Assembly: GCA_910584955.1 (NCBI GenBank)
Contig: CAJUDC010000001.1
Coordinates: 1-60,516 of the forward strand
Origin: an uncultured Paraprevotella sp.
Lineage (GTDB): Bacteria > Bacteroidota > Bacteroidia > Bacteroidales > Bacteroidaceae
Direction: 5' to 3'
DNA: 60,516 nt
Below are positions 24,882-34,722 of the stretch, piece by piece. The position numbers and the translations under genes are program-made. Each line of letters begins with the position of its first letter. Positions within the stretch are counted from its first letter, which is position 1. The notes below the pieces were generated by a model, which was not told where the DNA came from, did not search any database, and saw only the letters and a program-made list of their open reading frames with translations.

Positions 24882-26219
24882 TTACGGTTGTTCGTTACCC
24901 AGCACGAGGGCCAGATCGGCCTGTGCCACCAGATAATCGTAAATAGCTTGGTTGTAGGTAAGTTGGGCTTGCGTAAGAGCCACTTCACTGCTGTTCAGCT
25001 CCAGGATGGTCCCCCGCCCCACTTCATAGCGTTTCTCGGCTATCATACGTCCTTTCTCGGCCTGAGCCACCGACTCTTTGTTACTGGCCAACTGCTCCGT
25101 GCCTGCGAGCATATTGTCCCGATACGTCTGCACCTGCATATGAAGCTGCCGCTCGGTATTCACGCGGTTTTCCGCCAATTGCTGCAACTGTATCTTCGTC
25201 GTCTTCAATCCCGTGAAACTGGATGCCTTGAACAAAGGCACGGAAAGTGTAATCCCTACCGTAGAACTGGGGAACCAGTTATAGTGCCATATCTCGAAAT
25301 TCTTGTTGTAGAGCGACTGATACTGATAACCGTAGTTCAGCGCCAGCGTAGGCATGAAATTCGTTTTCTGAATCCGAAGCGTATGGCGAAGCAGCTGTTC
25401 GTTCAGATCAAACTGTTTCAAGGTGGTGTTCCCCGTCAGTGCCGGCATGTCGGTCAGACGGTGAGCATCCACTTCTTTTTCATAGTTCCGCAAATTGTCG
25501 GCAGTCGTCACTTCCTGTTGTTCGTCCGACAAGCCCAGCAAAACTTTCAACTGAAGCCGGGCCAACGACACGGCGTTGCGGGCCGCCACCACATTGGGTT
25601 TGATATTACGCATCTGCACTTCGGCCGAAATCTTGTCGTACTCGCTCACGCTACCCTGACGGTACTTGGCATCCACCACCTGGTAGTTCTTTTCGCTGTA
25701 GGCATAGCTTTCCTGCAACACTTCGTAGCTGTCCTGTGCCAGCAACAGACCGTAATAGGCTTTCGTCACCTGGTTCACCAGATCCAGACGGGAGGCCCGG
25801 CTCTTCTCTACAGCCAGTTCAATATCCGTCCGGCTCATCTGCATCGTACGATAAACCGCCGGAGCAAAGACCGGCAGATTCACACTGAAAGCTCCGTTCC
25901 ATGTGCTCGTCCCGTCCTGTCCCATCTTGAACTTGTTACCTCCCAGATTCATGGTAGCCGCCTTGATGGTGTAGGTCATTCCCCCCGACAGTTCCACGGT
26001 GGGCAACAACTGTTGCCAGGCCTCTTTCTGACTTACCTTTTTCAGTTCGATGTCCTGATCCGCCACGCGAATAACGGGGTTGTCGTTCAAGGCTATCTCC
26101 ACCGCCCGGTCGAGTGTCAGTTCCAGCACTTTCTCTTTTTCCTGGGCTTCCGCCGTTGCAGCCAGCAACAGCATACACAACCAAAGAGACAGCCTTCTTA
26201 CCCTAAATCTCTTTTCCAT
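24882..26219 (-). CDS. TolC-family outer-membrane efflux protein
   Basis: The 445-residue protein has a signal peptide ending ATAEAQ and two long helical repeats of the OEP family: 'LTLDRAVEIALNDNPVIRVADQDIE', 'LDLVNQVTKAYYGLLLAQDSYEVL' and, near the end, 'TILELNSSEVALTQAQLTYNQAIYDY'. It forms the outer-membrane channel and periplasmic tunnel for the adaptor and pump encoded downstream. It is the first gene of the operon, and the 410-bp region upstream separates it from the divergent rlpA-like gene. Confidence 0.94.
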   Translation of the reverse strand: MEKRFRVRRLSLWLCMLLLAATAEAQEKEKVLELTLDRAVEIALNDNPVIRVADQDIELKKVSQKEAWQQLLPTVELSGGMTYTIKAATMNLGGNKFKMGQDGTSTWNGAFSVNLPVFAPAVYRTMQMSRTDIELAVEKSRASRLDLVNQVTKAYYGLLLAQDSYEVLQESYAYSEKNYQVVDAKYRQGSVSEYDKISAEVQMRNIKPNVVAARNAVSLARLQLKVLLGLSDEQQEVTTADNLRNYEKEVDAHRLTDMPALTGNTTLKQFDLNEQLLRHTLRIQKTNFMPTLALNYGYQYQSLYNKNFEIWHYNWFPSSTVGITLSVPLFKASSFTGLKTTKIQLQQLAENRVNTERQLHMQVQTYRDNMLAGTEQLASNKESVAQAEKGRMIAEKRYEVGRGTILELNSSEVALTQAQLTYNQAIYDYLVAQADLALVLGNEQP

Positions 26220-26629
26220 TTTCTTCTTTTACTTATATTATCATAATTTATTCCCGCCAAGAATCCGTTACAAAGCCGGCCTCTTTCCGCCTACGGTTCT
26301 TTTCCTATGAGAAACAACAAAAACGCTTACCGTTTTATCGGGAAATATATAAAAATACATTTACACCCAAACGGCAAAATCGACCCGCATCGGCCGATGC
26401 AGTCGTTTTACCATACAAAGATAAAGGATAAACTCCATTTCCGATAACACATTTCTACATTAAGCCTATAATTAAAGGAACTTTAAGGTTAACGTTCACA
26501 AACATTAATATATGTATAGATAAAATGACTTTTGAGCACCGACAGACAAAAAAACGGGAAAAATCTTGTCCGTTTGTACGATTTTAGCTAAATTGCCTTT
26601 CTATTTCATATCAAACCAACCACCAGGCC
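26220..26629. other. Divergent intergenic region, TolC / RlpA
   Basis: About 410 bases between divergent genes. For the minus strand a -7-like box TATCTTTG (26423-26416) is seen, but no TTTG at the right distance. On the plus strand I see a TTTG near 26573 without a matching -7 box. No repeats or hairpins of note. Confidence 0.4.
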
Positions 26630-27229
26630 ATGACGAACAGACTGCTTGCGTTCGGGCTGGGCATCCTGCTGGCTGCCGGTTCGACAGACGCACAAACCAC
26701 CACCAAAGGCAATGCCTCCTATTATTCGGACAAATTGCACGGGCGCCGGATGAGCAACGGGGACAAGTACCACAGAGACAGCATGACCTGCGCCCATCTG
26801 AAGTATCCGCTGGGGACGTTGCTTAAAGTGAGAAACCCCAAAAACGACAGGGAAGTGATCGTGAAAGTCACCGACCGGGGACCGCATACCCGCCGCTTCG
26901 TCATCGACCTGTCGCGAGCCGCCGCCCGCAAACTGGATATCATACAAGCGGGATTCAGCCTGGTGGAAATCACCCCTTACCACCCCGGTATCGTCCCCTA
27001 CCGGCTGAAGCCGGATAACGAAACCCCGGAACTGGGACTGGAATATCTTCCCTGCGCCACCTTTCCGGTACCGATATGGCAGCAGGACTCCACTTTCAAA
27101 TACCGGATCCGGCTGCCGCATCCCATCGCCCGACCGAGAAAAGACAGCATCCGCCATACGGCTCCGACCGCTCCCTCGACGACCAACGGCTTCAAAAAGA
27201 AACGTCCGGGAAAAACAAAACGACCATGA
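26630..27229 (+). CDS. RlpA-like double-psi beta-barrel protein
   Basis: The 199-residue exported protein has a signal peptide (about 1-22, ending TDAQ) and an RlpA DPBB domain: 'GNASYYSDKLHGRRMSNGD', 'CAHLKYPLGTLLKV', 'VKVTDRGPHTR' and 'IDLSRAAARKLDI'. The Asp in TDRGP is the residue conserved in lytic transglycosylases of this fold. No SPOR domain follows; the tail is short, basic and Pro-rich (ending KKRPGKTKRP). It should cleave or bind glycan strands in peptidoglycan. The next gene starts 25 nt later on the same strand, so the two may share a transcript, though their functions are unrelated. Confidence 0.9.
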   Translation: MTNRLLAFGLGILLAAGSTDAQTTTKGNASYYSDKLHGRRMSNGDKYHRDSMTCAHLKYPLGTLLKVRNPKNDREVIVKVTDRGPHTRRFVIDLSRAAARKLDIIQAGFSLVEITPYHPGIVPYRLKPDNETPELGLEYLPCATFPVPIWQQDSTFKYRIRLPHPIARPRKDSIRHTAPTAPSTTNGFKKKRPGKTKRP

Positions 27230-27254
27230 ATTTATCCTATAATTAATACATACA

Positions 27255-28538
27255 ATGGAACAAAAACTGAAAAGAGAATCGCTCTGCGTCCAGGCCGGCT
27301 GGACACCCAAGAAAGGAGAACCGCGCGTTCTGCCCATCTATCAAAGCACCACTTTCAAATACGACAACAGCGAACAGATGGCCCGCCTGTTCGACCTGGA
27401 AGACACCGGTTACTTCTACACCCGGCTCCAGAATCCGACCAACGACGCAGTGGCCGACAAGATAGCGCGCCTGGAAGGCGGCATTGGAGCCATGCTGACC
27501 TCTTCGGGACAGGCGGCCAATTTCTATGCCGTGTTCAACATCTGCCAGGCCGGCGACCATTTCATCACATCGAATACCATCTACGGAGGCACATTCAACC
27601 TGTTCGGCGTTACGCTGAAGAAGCTGGGAATTGAATGCTCGTTCGTGGATCCAGACTGGGACGATGAACGCATCGAGGCCGAGTTTCGTCCGAACACGAA
27701 ATGTTTCTTCGGCGAGACGATCTCCAACCCCGGCGGCAACGTGTTCGACATTGAACGTTTCGCCCGCCTGGCCCATACACACGGCGTACCGCTCATCATC
27801 GACAATACGTTTGCCACTCCCATCAACTGCCGCCCCTTCGAATGGGGAGCCGACATCGTGACGCATTCCACCACCAAATACATGGACGGACATGCCGTTT
27901 CGGTGGGCGGAGCGGTGGTAGACAGCGGCAACTTCGACTGGGAAGCACAGGCTGACAAGTTTCCCGGATTGTGCCAGCCGGACGAAAGCTACCACGGCCT
28001 GACGTATACCAAAGCTTTCGGGAAAATGGCCTACATGGTGAAAGCCACCGCACAACTGATGCGTGACTTAGGCTCGATACAGAGTCCGCAAAACGCTTTT
28101 CTGCTGAACCTGGGACTGGAAACCCTTCATCTGCGTATGCCGCAGCACTGCAAGAACGCACAAGCCGTGGCCGAGTTTCTGGAACAGGACGAGCGGGTGG
28201 CTTGGGTGAACTACTGCGGACTGAAAAACAACAAATACTATGAACTGGGACAAAAATACCTGCCCGGCGGCTCGTGCGGCGTGGTGGCCTTCGGACTGAA
28301 AGGCACACGCGAAGACGCCATCCGCTTTATGGACCATTTGAAAATGGTGGGTATCGTCACACACGTGGCCGATGCCCGCACTTGCGTGCTGCATCCGGCC
28401 AGTCACACCCACCGCCAACTCTCGGACGAACAGTTACGGGAAGCCGGTGTAGCGCCCGACCTCATCCGTCTGTCGGTGGGTATCGAACACATTGACGACA
28501 TTCTGAGCGACATTCGGCAGGCTTTGAACAGTATGTAA
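27255..28538 (+). CDS. metY: O-acetylhomoserine sulfhydrylase
   Basis: The 427-residue protein is a full-length Cys/Met-metabolism PLP enzyme. 'FKYDNSEQMARLFD' and 'YFYTRLQNPTNDA' are typical of the sulfhydrylase branch. The PLP Lys is K208 in THSTTKYMDGHA, with 'IIDNTFATP' before it, and 'SGQAANFYAVFNI' binds cofactor phosphate. It converts O-acetylhomoserine and sulfide to homocysteine in methionine synthesis. The C-terminus 'LIRLSVGIEHIDDILSDI' is canonical. A strong terminator follows 45 nt downstream. The alternative, cystathionine gamma-synthase, is less likely given the ~50-residue insertion around 'KFPGLCQPDESYHGL'. Confidence 0.93.
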   Translation: MEQKLKRESLCVQAGWTPKKGEPRVLPIYQSTTFKYDNSEQMARLFDLEDTGYFYTRLQNPTNDAVADKIARLEGGIGAMLTSSGQAANFYAVFNICQAGDHFITSNTIYGGTFNLFGVTLKKLGIECSFVDPDWDDERIEAEFRPNTKCFFGETISNPGGNVFDIERFARLAHTHGVPLIIDNTFATPINCRPFEWGADIVTHSTTKYMDGHAVSVGGAVVDSGNFDWEAQADKFPGLCQPDESYHGLTYTKAFGKMAYMVKATAQLMRDLGSIQSPQNAFLLNLGLETLHLRMPQHCKNAQAVAEFLEQDERVAWVNYCGLKNNKYYELGQKYLPGGSCGVVAFGLKGTREDAIRFMDHLKMVGIVTHVADARTCVLHPASHTHRQLSDEQLREAGVAPDLIRLSVGIEHIDDILSDIRQALNSM

Positions 28539-28582
28539 CAACCGACTGTCACAAAGCCAGTTACAAACGGCGCAGATCATCG

Positions 28583-28630
28583 TAAAACGCGGTGCGCATC
28601 CCGATAAAACGGGGCGAGCACCGCGTTTTA
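28583..28630. terminator. Bidirectional terminator between metY and GH31
   Basis: Perfect 13-bp arms (28583-28595 and 28618-28630, TAAAACGCGGTGC and its complement) with a smaller CCCG/CGGG stem inside. The A/T ends allow function on both strands, as expected between convergent genes. Confidence 0.8.
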
Positions 28631-28653
28631 TTGCGATGCTCGCCACATTACAT

Positions 28654-28669
28654 CGTGGCCTAGGCCACG
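28654..28669. repeat. 16-bp perfect palindrome
   Basis: CGTGGCCTAGGCCACG has no loop. It lies in the convergent metY/GH31 gap, 24 nt from the terminator hairpin. It could be a protein-binding site or part of a second hairpin; function unknown. Confidence 0.6.
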
Positions 28670-28794
28670 TTAAACACTCATTTTCAATAGGTTGAAAAAT
28701 AACTTCCAGACGGTCGTCTTTTATCTTCGGGCGGTTCCGTCTTTTCCTTTCAGACAACCGCCTTTCATCTTCCGCCCGCTCGCCGGCCAACGAA

Positions 28795-31700
28795 CTATTT
28801 GACCCGTTTCTTACCGTTAACGATATAAACGCCGTGCGGAAGTCCCCGGAGCGCTTCGCCTGCCTTGCAACGGGTCTTCAAGCGCACCGCATTCACTCCG
28901 TACACATCTACATACTCTTCTTCCCGCCCGACTTGCATTACCGGCGTAACTTTTCCGTCCACGTCAATCAGCATCCGATCGTAAACGGCGGTCTGCGCAT
29001 CATCAGCCGTTACATAGGCCTGGAATCCTTTGACGGAAGCGCCGTCGGACGGACGGAGAAACACATCGCCTTGCAGCACATACCCCTCCGGCTGAAGAAG
29101 AGCCGGCTGATACGTCCCCGTAAACGAAACACCGTCTACCATATGCGACAGAGGCGCATCGTTTCGGACAACGGCATCCCGAAACTCCATCCGTTCCTGC
29201 GAAAGGCACGGTTTTACCAGATACGGTTTTCCGGCAAGGATGCGCCCGGTCTCCTTGAAGCACAGCACCGGATCATCGTGCCGTTCCACCGAAACCAGTT
29301 CCTTCACCCCGGTGAAATGTGCTTTCGTCTCCGCCTCCGTCAGTGCAAAAGGTACGCAAAGCGTATTCCACCCTTCAGCATCCCATGTCCGATGCAGCAC
29401 CACATCCGTCATCCCCGGCTGCCAGCTAGCGCTGGATTCATTCTCGTCGAGTTCCAGCACGGGACGCTCCATGCGGAACAACCGGAAATTGTCAATCTTA
29501 AACCACGTCTCGGCAGGAGCACCCGAAGTGGAAACACCGATCTTGACAGGCGTCTGCCCGTCTGCGATAAACTCCAGTTCAACGGTCTGAAAAGGATAAT
29601 TATCGCTCAGCCCGGCGGTCATAATCTGATCCCTGAAGAAGGCCTTCTCTCCGTTGGCAAACAGACATTGATCGCCCACCCGCCGCAACGCGTTCTTATG
29701 CGGAGCGTGCATGTCGACGGTAAGTTTATAGCGTCCAGACGGCAAGTCGGAAAGCACCTGACTGATTTCCGCCGTCAAGGCATTGGAACCGTCCCACACT
29801 CCGAATATATACTGACCTTCCGTGGCGGCGGGATCCGCATTGCCTCCGCCTTTGTTCACACCCCACCAGGTGGTCGGGCTGTTTACGGTCCAGCCAGCCG
29901 GCGCCTTTTTATTCAACGGCGCATTGTCCTCCTCGAACCCCGGATTCTGAATATAACGGGTTACCTCCGTCTCTCCGACAGCGCGGTCTTCACTGTCGAG
30001 CCGTACCGAAACAGCCGAACCGTCATAGGCCACCGTCGCCTCGTACTCCGTCTCGTGTGCGTCGCCGATCCCCCGGCGGACAGAGACTTTGCAGATGCGG
30101 AACGTACGCTTATCGAGCATTCCCTCGAAGGCCCCCTTGCGCTCTCCCACGGTGAGGGTCTGCGTAGCCTCATCCCACACGAAAGGAATCTCCGAATAGC
30201 ATCCCGCTTCGTAATTATACGTATCGTTTTCATCTTCATAAAGCACGAAGCGGCCATCGGCTCCCGGATAGACCCGAATTTCCAAGCTGTCCCAACGCTT
30301 TTCCTCCGCATACTGCACATCAGGTCCCCAAGGCACAATACTGCCGGCTTTCACGTAGAGCGGCATCACATCAGCATGCGCCGACTTCCTCACCGTACGG
30401 CCTCCTTCGTACGCCTCGCCCGTCCAGAAATCAATCCAGCGATGCCCGGCCGGCAGATAAACGTCGCGATGATTCACGGCATCCTGCACCACGGGAGCTA
30501 CCAGGAAGGACGAGCCGAACATATACTCGTCGGTCACGTCATACCCTTTCGGATCTTCGTTGAACGCCACCGCCAGTGCCTGCATGAAAGTGGCATCGTG
30601 CGCGCTGACCTGCCAGGCAGTGCTGTACAAGTAAGGCAACAAACGGTACCTGATCCTGACATACTTCAGAATCTGATCGAAGTCGCCCACGCCGTCACCG
30701 GCCGCACCGAACTGATAAATTTCCCGAGGAGTCTGCGTGCCGTGAAAACGCATCATGGGCGTAAACGTACCGAACTGTACCCACCGCATATACAACCGCC
30801 GCCAGGCCGGATCACCGACACCGCCGAAACGGCCCAGAAAGAAACCGCCTATATCGCTGTTCCAATAGGGGATGCCGCATACGGAGAGATTGCAGGCTGC
30901 CGGAATCTGGGCCGCAAAGTTTTCCCAAGAGGCCGTAACGTCCCCGCTCCACGTATTGGCACCGTAACGTTGCTGCCCGGCAAAGGCCGACCGGGTGAGG
31001 ATGGAGACCCGCTTGCCTTGCAGATAAGGATCGCCCGCTGCAGCCGCTTGCCGATGATGAGTATATACGCCTCCCACATGAGCCAACGGGAAGGCATTGC
31101 GTAAGGCCCGCCAGGTCTGTCCCGTTTCCGTCACATAATCCATATCGGTAGGTTTCGGATCAAAATAATCCGGTTCGGACGAGTCCATCCAATACGCATC
31201 AATTCCTTTTGTTATCAGCCCCTTATACAGATAGTCCCAATAAATGTTCCGGGATGTTTCTCCGTACACATCGTAAGGCCGCACACCGCAACGGGTCGGG
31301 TAACTTTCGGCCGGAAGCAAGCGGCCCGCCTGTGCCATACTGGCATAGGGCCGTGTCTGCGGACCGAAATTCGCCCAAATGGAAATCATCAGCCGGGCAT
31401 GGTTGTCGTGCACGTCACGAATCATTTCTTCATGATTGGCAAAGGTCGGATTCAGAAACTCAAGGGCATTCCAGTGGGCATTGTCGCCCCAGTATTGCCA
31501 GTCCTGCACAATACAATCCAACGGCACGCCGAGCTTGCGGTACTGACGCACCACATCCCGTGTCTCATCGGCACTGACATACCGTTCCCGGCTCTGATAC
31601 AACCCGAAATTCCACAAGGCAGGCATCGGGCTTTTCCCTGTCAGCCCACGCATGGCCGACAGCACATCGGCACTCCGCCCGCCACACAGAATATAATAGT

Positions 31701-33138
31701 CGATCTCCGTACCGGTGGACTGAAAACGGGTACCCTCTTCATTATCCGTGAAGACGGTCGGGGAATAGTTGTCCCAGAACAACGCATAATTCTTGCTGGA
31801 CTGAAAATAAGGGATACACACAAAGCGGTTGTCCTGCTGCAAGGAGAAGGTGGTTCCGCGCCGGCTGAGTTTGCCGTCCTGTATCTGTCCCATACCGTAA
31901 ATATCCTCATCCGCATCCAGCCGGAAAGACTGCGCCAGCCTGTAACTGTCGTTCGGACCATCTTTTACCGGCAGGAAAGAAGTACTGCTTTCCTTCTCTT
32001 TCAATACGGATGTCCCGTCCGTTCGGAAGGTCTCCACCTGCCCGGTACTCAGATGATAAACCACCCGGACTTTCCGGCCGGAGAGCGTAACGGTTTTCCG
32101 TTCCGTATCCTCCGCCAGATCGAAACGGGCCTGCTCTTCGGGTGCGCCCACCACGGAAAGACTCTTTTTCCGAAGCGTCTCCAGCGGCGATTTGCATACC
32201 CGTATCACGCTGTCGGCATGAAACAGTACGTGGATGTGCATATCGTTCAACGTGGCATGAATACCGTTAGCCGTCCGTTCGTAATGATACGACAGCACTT
32301 CGTTGCGGTAGCCCGACATGGCTTCTTCGAGCTTTTTCAGCACACCGAATACAAGCGCATAATCCTCCTTTCCCGCCGTATCAAACACACCTTGTGCGGC
32401 ACGGGCAACGGCTTCCATCTTGTCTTTCTCCTCCGAGGCAGCGTCCTTTTCTATCAGCTTCATCGCCTGGCTTATGGTCGCGCCCAAACGGGTTCTGATC
32501 TCATCGGTCAGCGTCTCCTCCTCGTATCCCAGCACCGGGATGAGCGGAGCGTACGTGGCCGCCGCTTCGTAACGGGCATAATAGGCGATGTTGGAAATCG
32601 TGGATTTCCCCTTATTCGCCGTGAAACCCATGGCATGGATAAAGGATTTTCCGTTGGAGGTCAGAAACAGGAGCGAATCCCCGTAATTCATATTCGGGTT
32701 GAGCGAAGCGGTCTCCCGGATGTTCCACAGCAGCAATGTGGTGCCGTCGCCGTTATCCGCAGTATGCGTCGGCGCAGTCTGTCCGTTGTTGTTAAATCCG
32801 TTAAACCACCAGATGAAATTTTTACCGGCAGCAACACTTAAATCCGTCCCCTGCACCAAAAAATAATCTTGGGTATTACGGATGTAATAAGCACCGTCCT
32901 TTTTAGGATCCATCTGAAAGGCAATATTACAATCTCCGCCGGCGGATACGGTGAATGTATTTTGCTCGTCATCATAACTGAAAGCCGACTGAGGAGCCCG
33001 GTTGTTGTCGGTCGAAACATAATCTCTGCAACGGAACCGATAAGATTCCTGAGCATTTGCCCGACAGACTGTCAGGCACAAAAGGCCCCAAGCCAGACCT
33101 CTCCAATAGGAATGCCGAAAGAACAAGGTTGTTTTCAT
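28795..33138 (-). CDS. Large modular GH31 glycosidase (alpha-xylosidase-like)
   Basis: At 1447 residues this is much longer than usual GH31 enzymes. A signal peptide (ending CRANAQ) precedes a ~200-residue N-terminal extension, the GH31 N-terminal sandwich (about 285-500), the catalytic barrel (about 510-830), the proximal and distal sheets, and two C-terminal beta modules. The nucleophile motif is WMDSSEPDYF and the acid/base Asp lies in WSGDVTASWE. 'VTRYIQNPGFEEDNAP' starts a CBM-like module (about 1085-1230). The final 'GLPHGVYIVNGKKRVK' is a common Bacteroidales C-terminal tail. Alpha-xylosidase or alpha-glucosidase activity on plant glycans is likely. A plausible promoter lies 30 nt upstream. 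Confidence 0.9.
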   Translation of the reverse strand: MKTTLFFRHSYWRGLAWGLLCLTVCRANAQESYRFRCRDYVSTDNNRAPQSAFSYDDEQNTFTVSAGGDCNIAFQMDPKKDGAYYIRNTQDYFLVQGTDLSVAAGKNFIWWFNGFNNNGQTAPTHTADNGDGTTLLLWNIRETASLNPNMNYGDSLLFLTSNGKSFIHAMGFTANKGKSTISNIAYYARYEAAATYAPLIPVLGYEEETLTDEIRTRLGATISQAMKLIEKDAASEEKDKMEAVARAAQGVFDTAGKEDYALVFGVLKKLEEAMSGYRNEVLSYHYERTANGIHATLNDMHIHVLFHADSVIRVCKSPLETLRKKSLSVVGAPEEQARFDLAEDTERKTVTLSGRKVRVVYHLSTGQVETFRTDGTSVLKEKESSTSFLPVKDGPNDSYRLAQSFRLDADEDIYGMGQIQDGKLSRRGTTFSLQQDNRFVCIPYFQSSKNYALFWDNYSPTVFTDNEEGTRFQSTGTEIDYYILCGGRSADVLSAMRGLTGKSPMPALWNFGLYQSRERYVSADETRDVVRQYRKLGVPLDCIVQDWQYWGDNAHWNALEFLNPTFANHEEMIRDVHDNHARLMISIWANFGPQTRPYASMAQAGRLLPAESYPTRCGVRPYDVYGETSRNIYWDYLYKGLITKGIDAYWMDSSEPDYFDPKPTDMDYVTETGQTWRALRNAFPLAHVGGVYTHHRQAAAAGDPYLQGKRVSILTRSAFAGQQRYGANTWSGDVTASWENFAAQIPAACNLSVCGIPYWNSDIGGFFLGRFGGVGDPAWRRLYMRWVQFGTFTPMMRFHGTQTPREIYQFGAAGDGVGDFDQILKYVRIRYRLLPYLYSTAWQVSAHDATFMQALAVAFNEDPKGYDVTDEYMFGSSFLVAPVVQDAVNHRDVYLPAGHRWIDFWTGEAYEGGRTVRKSAHADVMPLYVKAGSIVPWGPDVQYAEEKRWDSLEIRVYPGADGRFVLYEDENDTYNYEAGCYSEIPFVWDEATQTLTVGERKGAFEGMLDKRTFRICKVSVRRGIGDAHETEYEATVAYDGSAVSVRLDSEDRAVGETEVTRYIQNPGFEEDNAPLNKKAPAGWTVNSPTTWWGVNKGGGNADPAATEGQYIFGVWDGSNALTAEISQVLSDLPSGRYKLTVDMHAPHKNALRRVGDQCLFANGEKAFFRDQIMTAGLSDNYPFQTVELEFIADGQTPVKIGVSTSGAPAETWFKIDNFRLFRMERPVLELDENESSASWQPGMTDVVLHRTWDAEGWNTLCVPFALTEAETKAHFTGVKELVSVERHDDPVLCFKETGRILAGKPYLVKPCLSQERMEFRDAVVRNDAPLSHMVDGVSFTGTYQPALLQPEGYVLQGDVFLRPSDGASVKGFQAYVTADDAQTAVYDRMLIDVDGKVTPVMQVGREEEYVDVYGVNAVRLKTRCKAGEALRGLPHGVYIVNGKKRVK

Positions 33139-33170
33139 AGTTCATTCATTTATACTGTTTACAAACAGCG

Positions 33171-33201
33171 CAAAAATAACGGACCGACAACACAAACCAA
33201 C
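33171..33201 (-). promoter_or_regulatory. Candidate promoter of the GH31 gene
   Basis: On the minus strand TATTTTTG (33178-33171) fits the -7 box, with GTTG (33201-33198, three of four bases of TTTG) 19 nt upstream. The leader would be about 25-30 nt. Confidence 0.5.
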
Positions 33202-33301
33202 AACAAGCACGTTGAAAACGACCGCACAGATGTTGATAAATGCTGTCAACAGGCATATTACCAGCAAAAAACGCTCATTTCCTCCTTATTTAAAACAACA
33301 A

Positions 33302-33333
33302 AGCGCCGGACGGTTTCATACCCGTCCGGCGCT
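33302..33333 (-). terminator. Terminator of the second RND operon
   Basis: Twelve-base arms AGCGCCGGACGG / CCGTCCGGCGCT with an 8-nt loop. On the minus strand the stem is followed by TTGTTGTTTT. It begins 28 nt after the TolC stop. Confidence 0.85.
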
Positions 33334-33360
33334 CATATGCCGTTCTTCGACCGGAATAAC

Positions 33361-34722
33361 TTACTCCACCAGCGTACCGGCTGCTTTCCGGTAAGCGATA
33401 TATGTCAGATAAAGCCGGTAGCGTGCATCCACATTCGTTTCATAAGCCGCCTGCCACAAGGCCTGCGCCTCCAGATAATCGGAAAGCGGTTCCATCCCCA
33501 CCTTATACTGCTGACCGCTCAGGGTCATATTTTCCTCGGCTTGCGCCAGGGATTTTTCGGCCAGCACCACTTCCAGCCGGGCCTCGTCCAGATTGTTGGT
33601 CGCTTGCGTAAGTTCCAGCAACATCTGCTCGTTCAGGTTGTCACGTTCCAGGCTGGTCTGTTCTTGCCGGGCCCGGGCGGCTTTCACCTTACTTATCCTT
33701 TCGCCAAAATGAAACAACGGAACGCTCACCGTCACCCCGCCGGCAAAATTCCAGCCGTTGAGCAACGAACGGTTGTTCAGTTCCACACCATGGGTATAAT
33801 GATAGCTGCCTACCAAGGCCACCTGCGGCAGCAACTCGCTTTGCGAAAGCCGAACTTCCTGACCGGCTATCTCCACTTTTTTGTCCAGCATGGCGGCTTC
33901 GGGCCGACGACCGATGTCGGCAGACTGTCCTTCGCGCATCATATCCACCTCGGGATACGCCTCGGAAACAGCCACCTTACTATCCAAAGGACTACCGATA
34001 AGATGGCACAAATTCATCGTGGCCAGTCGCAAAGCATTCTCGGCACGACGCATCTGCAATTCGCTCTCGTTCAACTTCACCTGCACTTTGGTACGGTCGT
34101 TCTGCATTTTCAGTCCAAGTCGGACGGCACTCTCCACATTACGATCCAGTTCGGCCAGCAACACATTATATTTCTCCGCCACCCGCTGCATTTCCTTGGC
34201 CTTGACCACTTGTGCATACGCCCTGTCAACCTGTTCTATGACCTGTGCATTCGTCAACCGTTCGTTCTGACAGGCTACATCAAATCCCATCCGGGCCATC
34301 CGATAGCCGGCCCGAATCTTCCCTCCCATGTATAAAGGTTGTTTCAACTGTATGCCGGCCGCATAAATCATTCCCAGTTTATAATCCAGACTTGTACCGG
34401 GGAAATAGGCATAACTGCCGTTAGGCACCCAAGGGCCTGACGGTGAAAGAGCGGAAAACACCGGAAGATTGCCTCCCGCAATGCCTAGCGAACCGTCGGC
34501 CGTACTGTACAGTCCGCCGCCCGACAACGAGAAATCCGGGAAAAAGTTGGCCCGATAGGCTTGAACCGTATAACGCGCCGCTTCCGTGGCACGACCGGCG
34601 GCCAGTTTTTCTTTGTTGTATTTCAAGGCTAAGTCGCGACACTGCTCTATGCTAAGTTGCTCCTGGGCATTCAGACCTACCGCCGCACACCCGAGCATCA
34701 GAGTTATCAACTTCATTTTCAT
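33361..34722 (-). CDS. TolC-family outer-membrane efflux protein (operon 2)
   Basis: The 453-residue protein has a signal peptide ending GLNAQ and the OEP helical repeats: 'LSIEQCRDLALKYNKEKLAAGR' near the start, 'VIEQVDRAYAQVVKAKEMQRV' in the middle, and 'MTLSGQQYKVGMEPLSDYLEAQALWQ' near the end. It is the last gene of an adaptor-pump-TolC operon and overlaps the pump stop by 4 nt (ATGA). In the other RND operon of this window TolC comes first, so the two operons are not recent duplicates. Confidence 0.94.
   Translation of the reverse strand: MKMKLITLMLGCAAVGLNAQEQLSIEQCRDLALKYNKEKLAAGRATEAARYTVQAYRANFFPDFSLSGGGLYSTADGSLGIAGGNLPVFSALSPSGPWVPNGSYAYFPGTSLDYKLGMIYAAGIQLKQPLYMGGKIRAGYRMARMGFDVACQNERLTNAQVIEQVDRAYAQVVKAKEMQRVAEKYNVLLAELDRNVESAVRLGLKMQNDRTKVQVKLNESELQMRRAENALRLATMNLCHLIGSPLDSKVAVSEAYPEVDMMREGQSADIGRRPEAAMLDKKVEIAGQEVRLSQSELLPQVALVGSYHYTHGVELNNRSLLNGWNFAGGVTVSVPLFHFGERISKVKAARARQEQTSLERDNLNEQMLLELTQATNNLDEARLEVVLAEKSLAQAEENMTLSGQQYKVGMEPLSDYLEAQALWQAAYETNVDARYRLYLTYIAYRKAAGTLVE

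Noticed and set aside
28834..32841. Two long open frames opposite the GH31 gene
   Set aside because: GC-rich antisense shadows; composition rich in Arg, His and Pro and no recognisable motifs.
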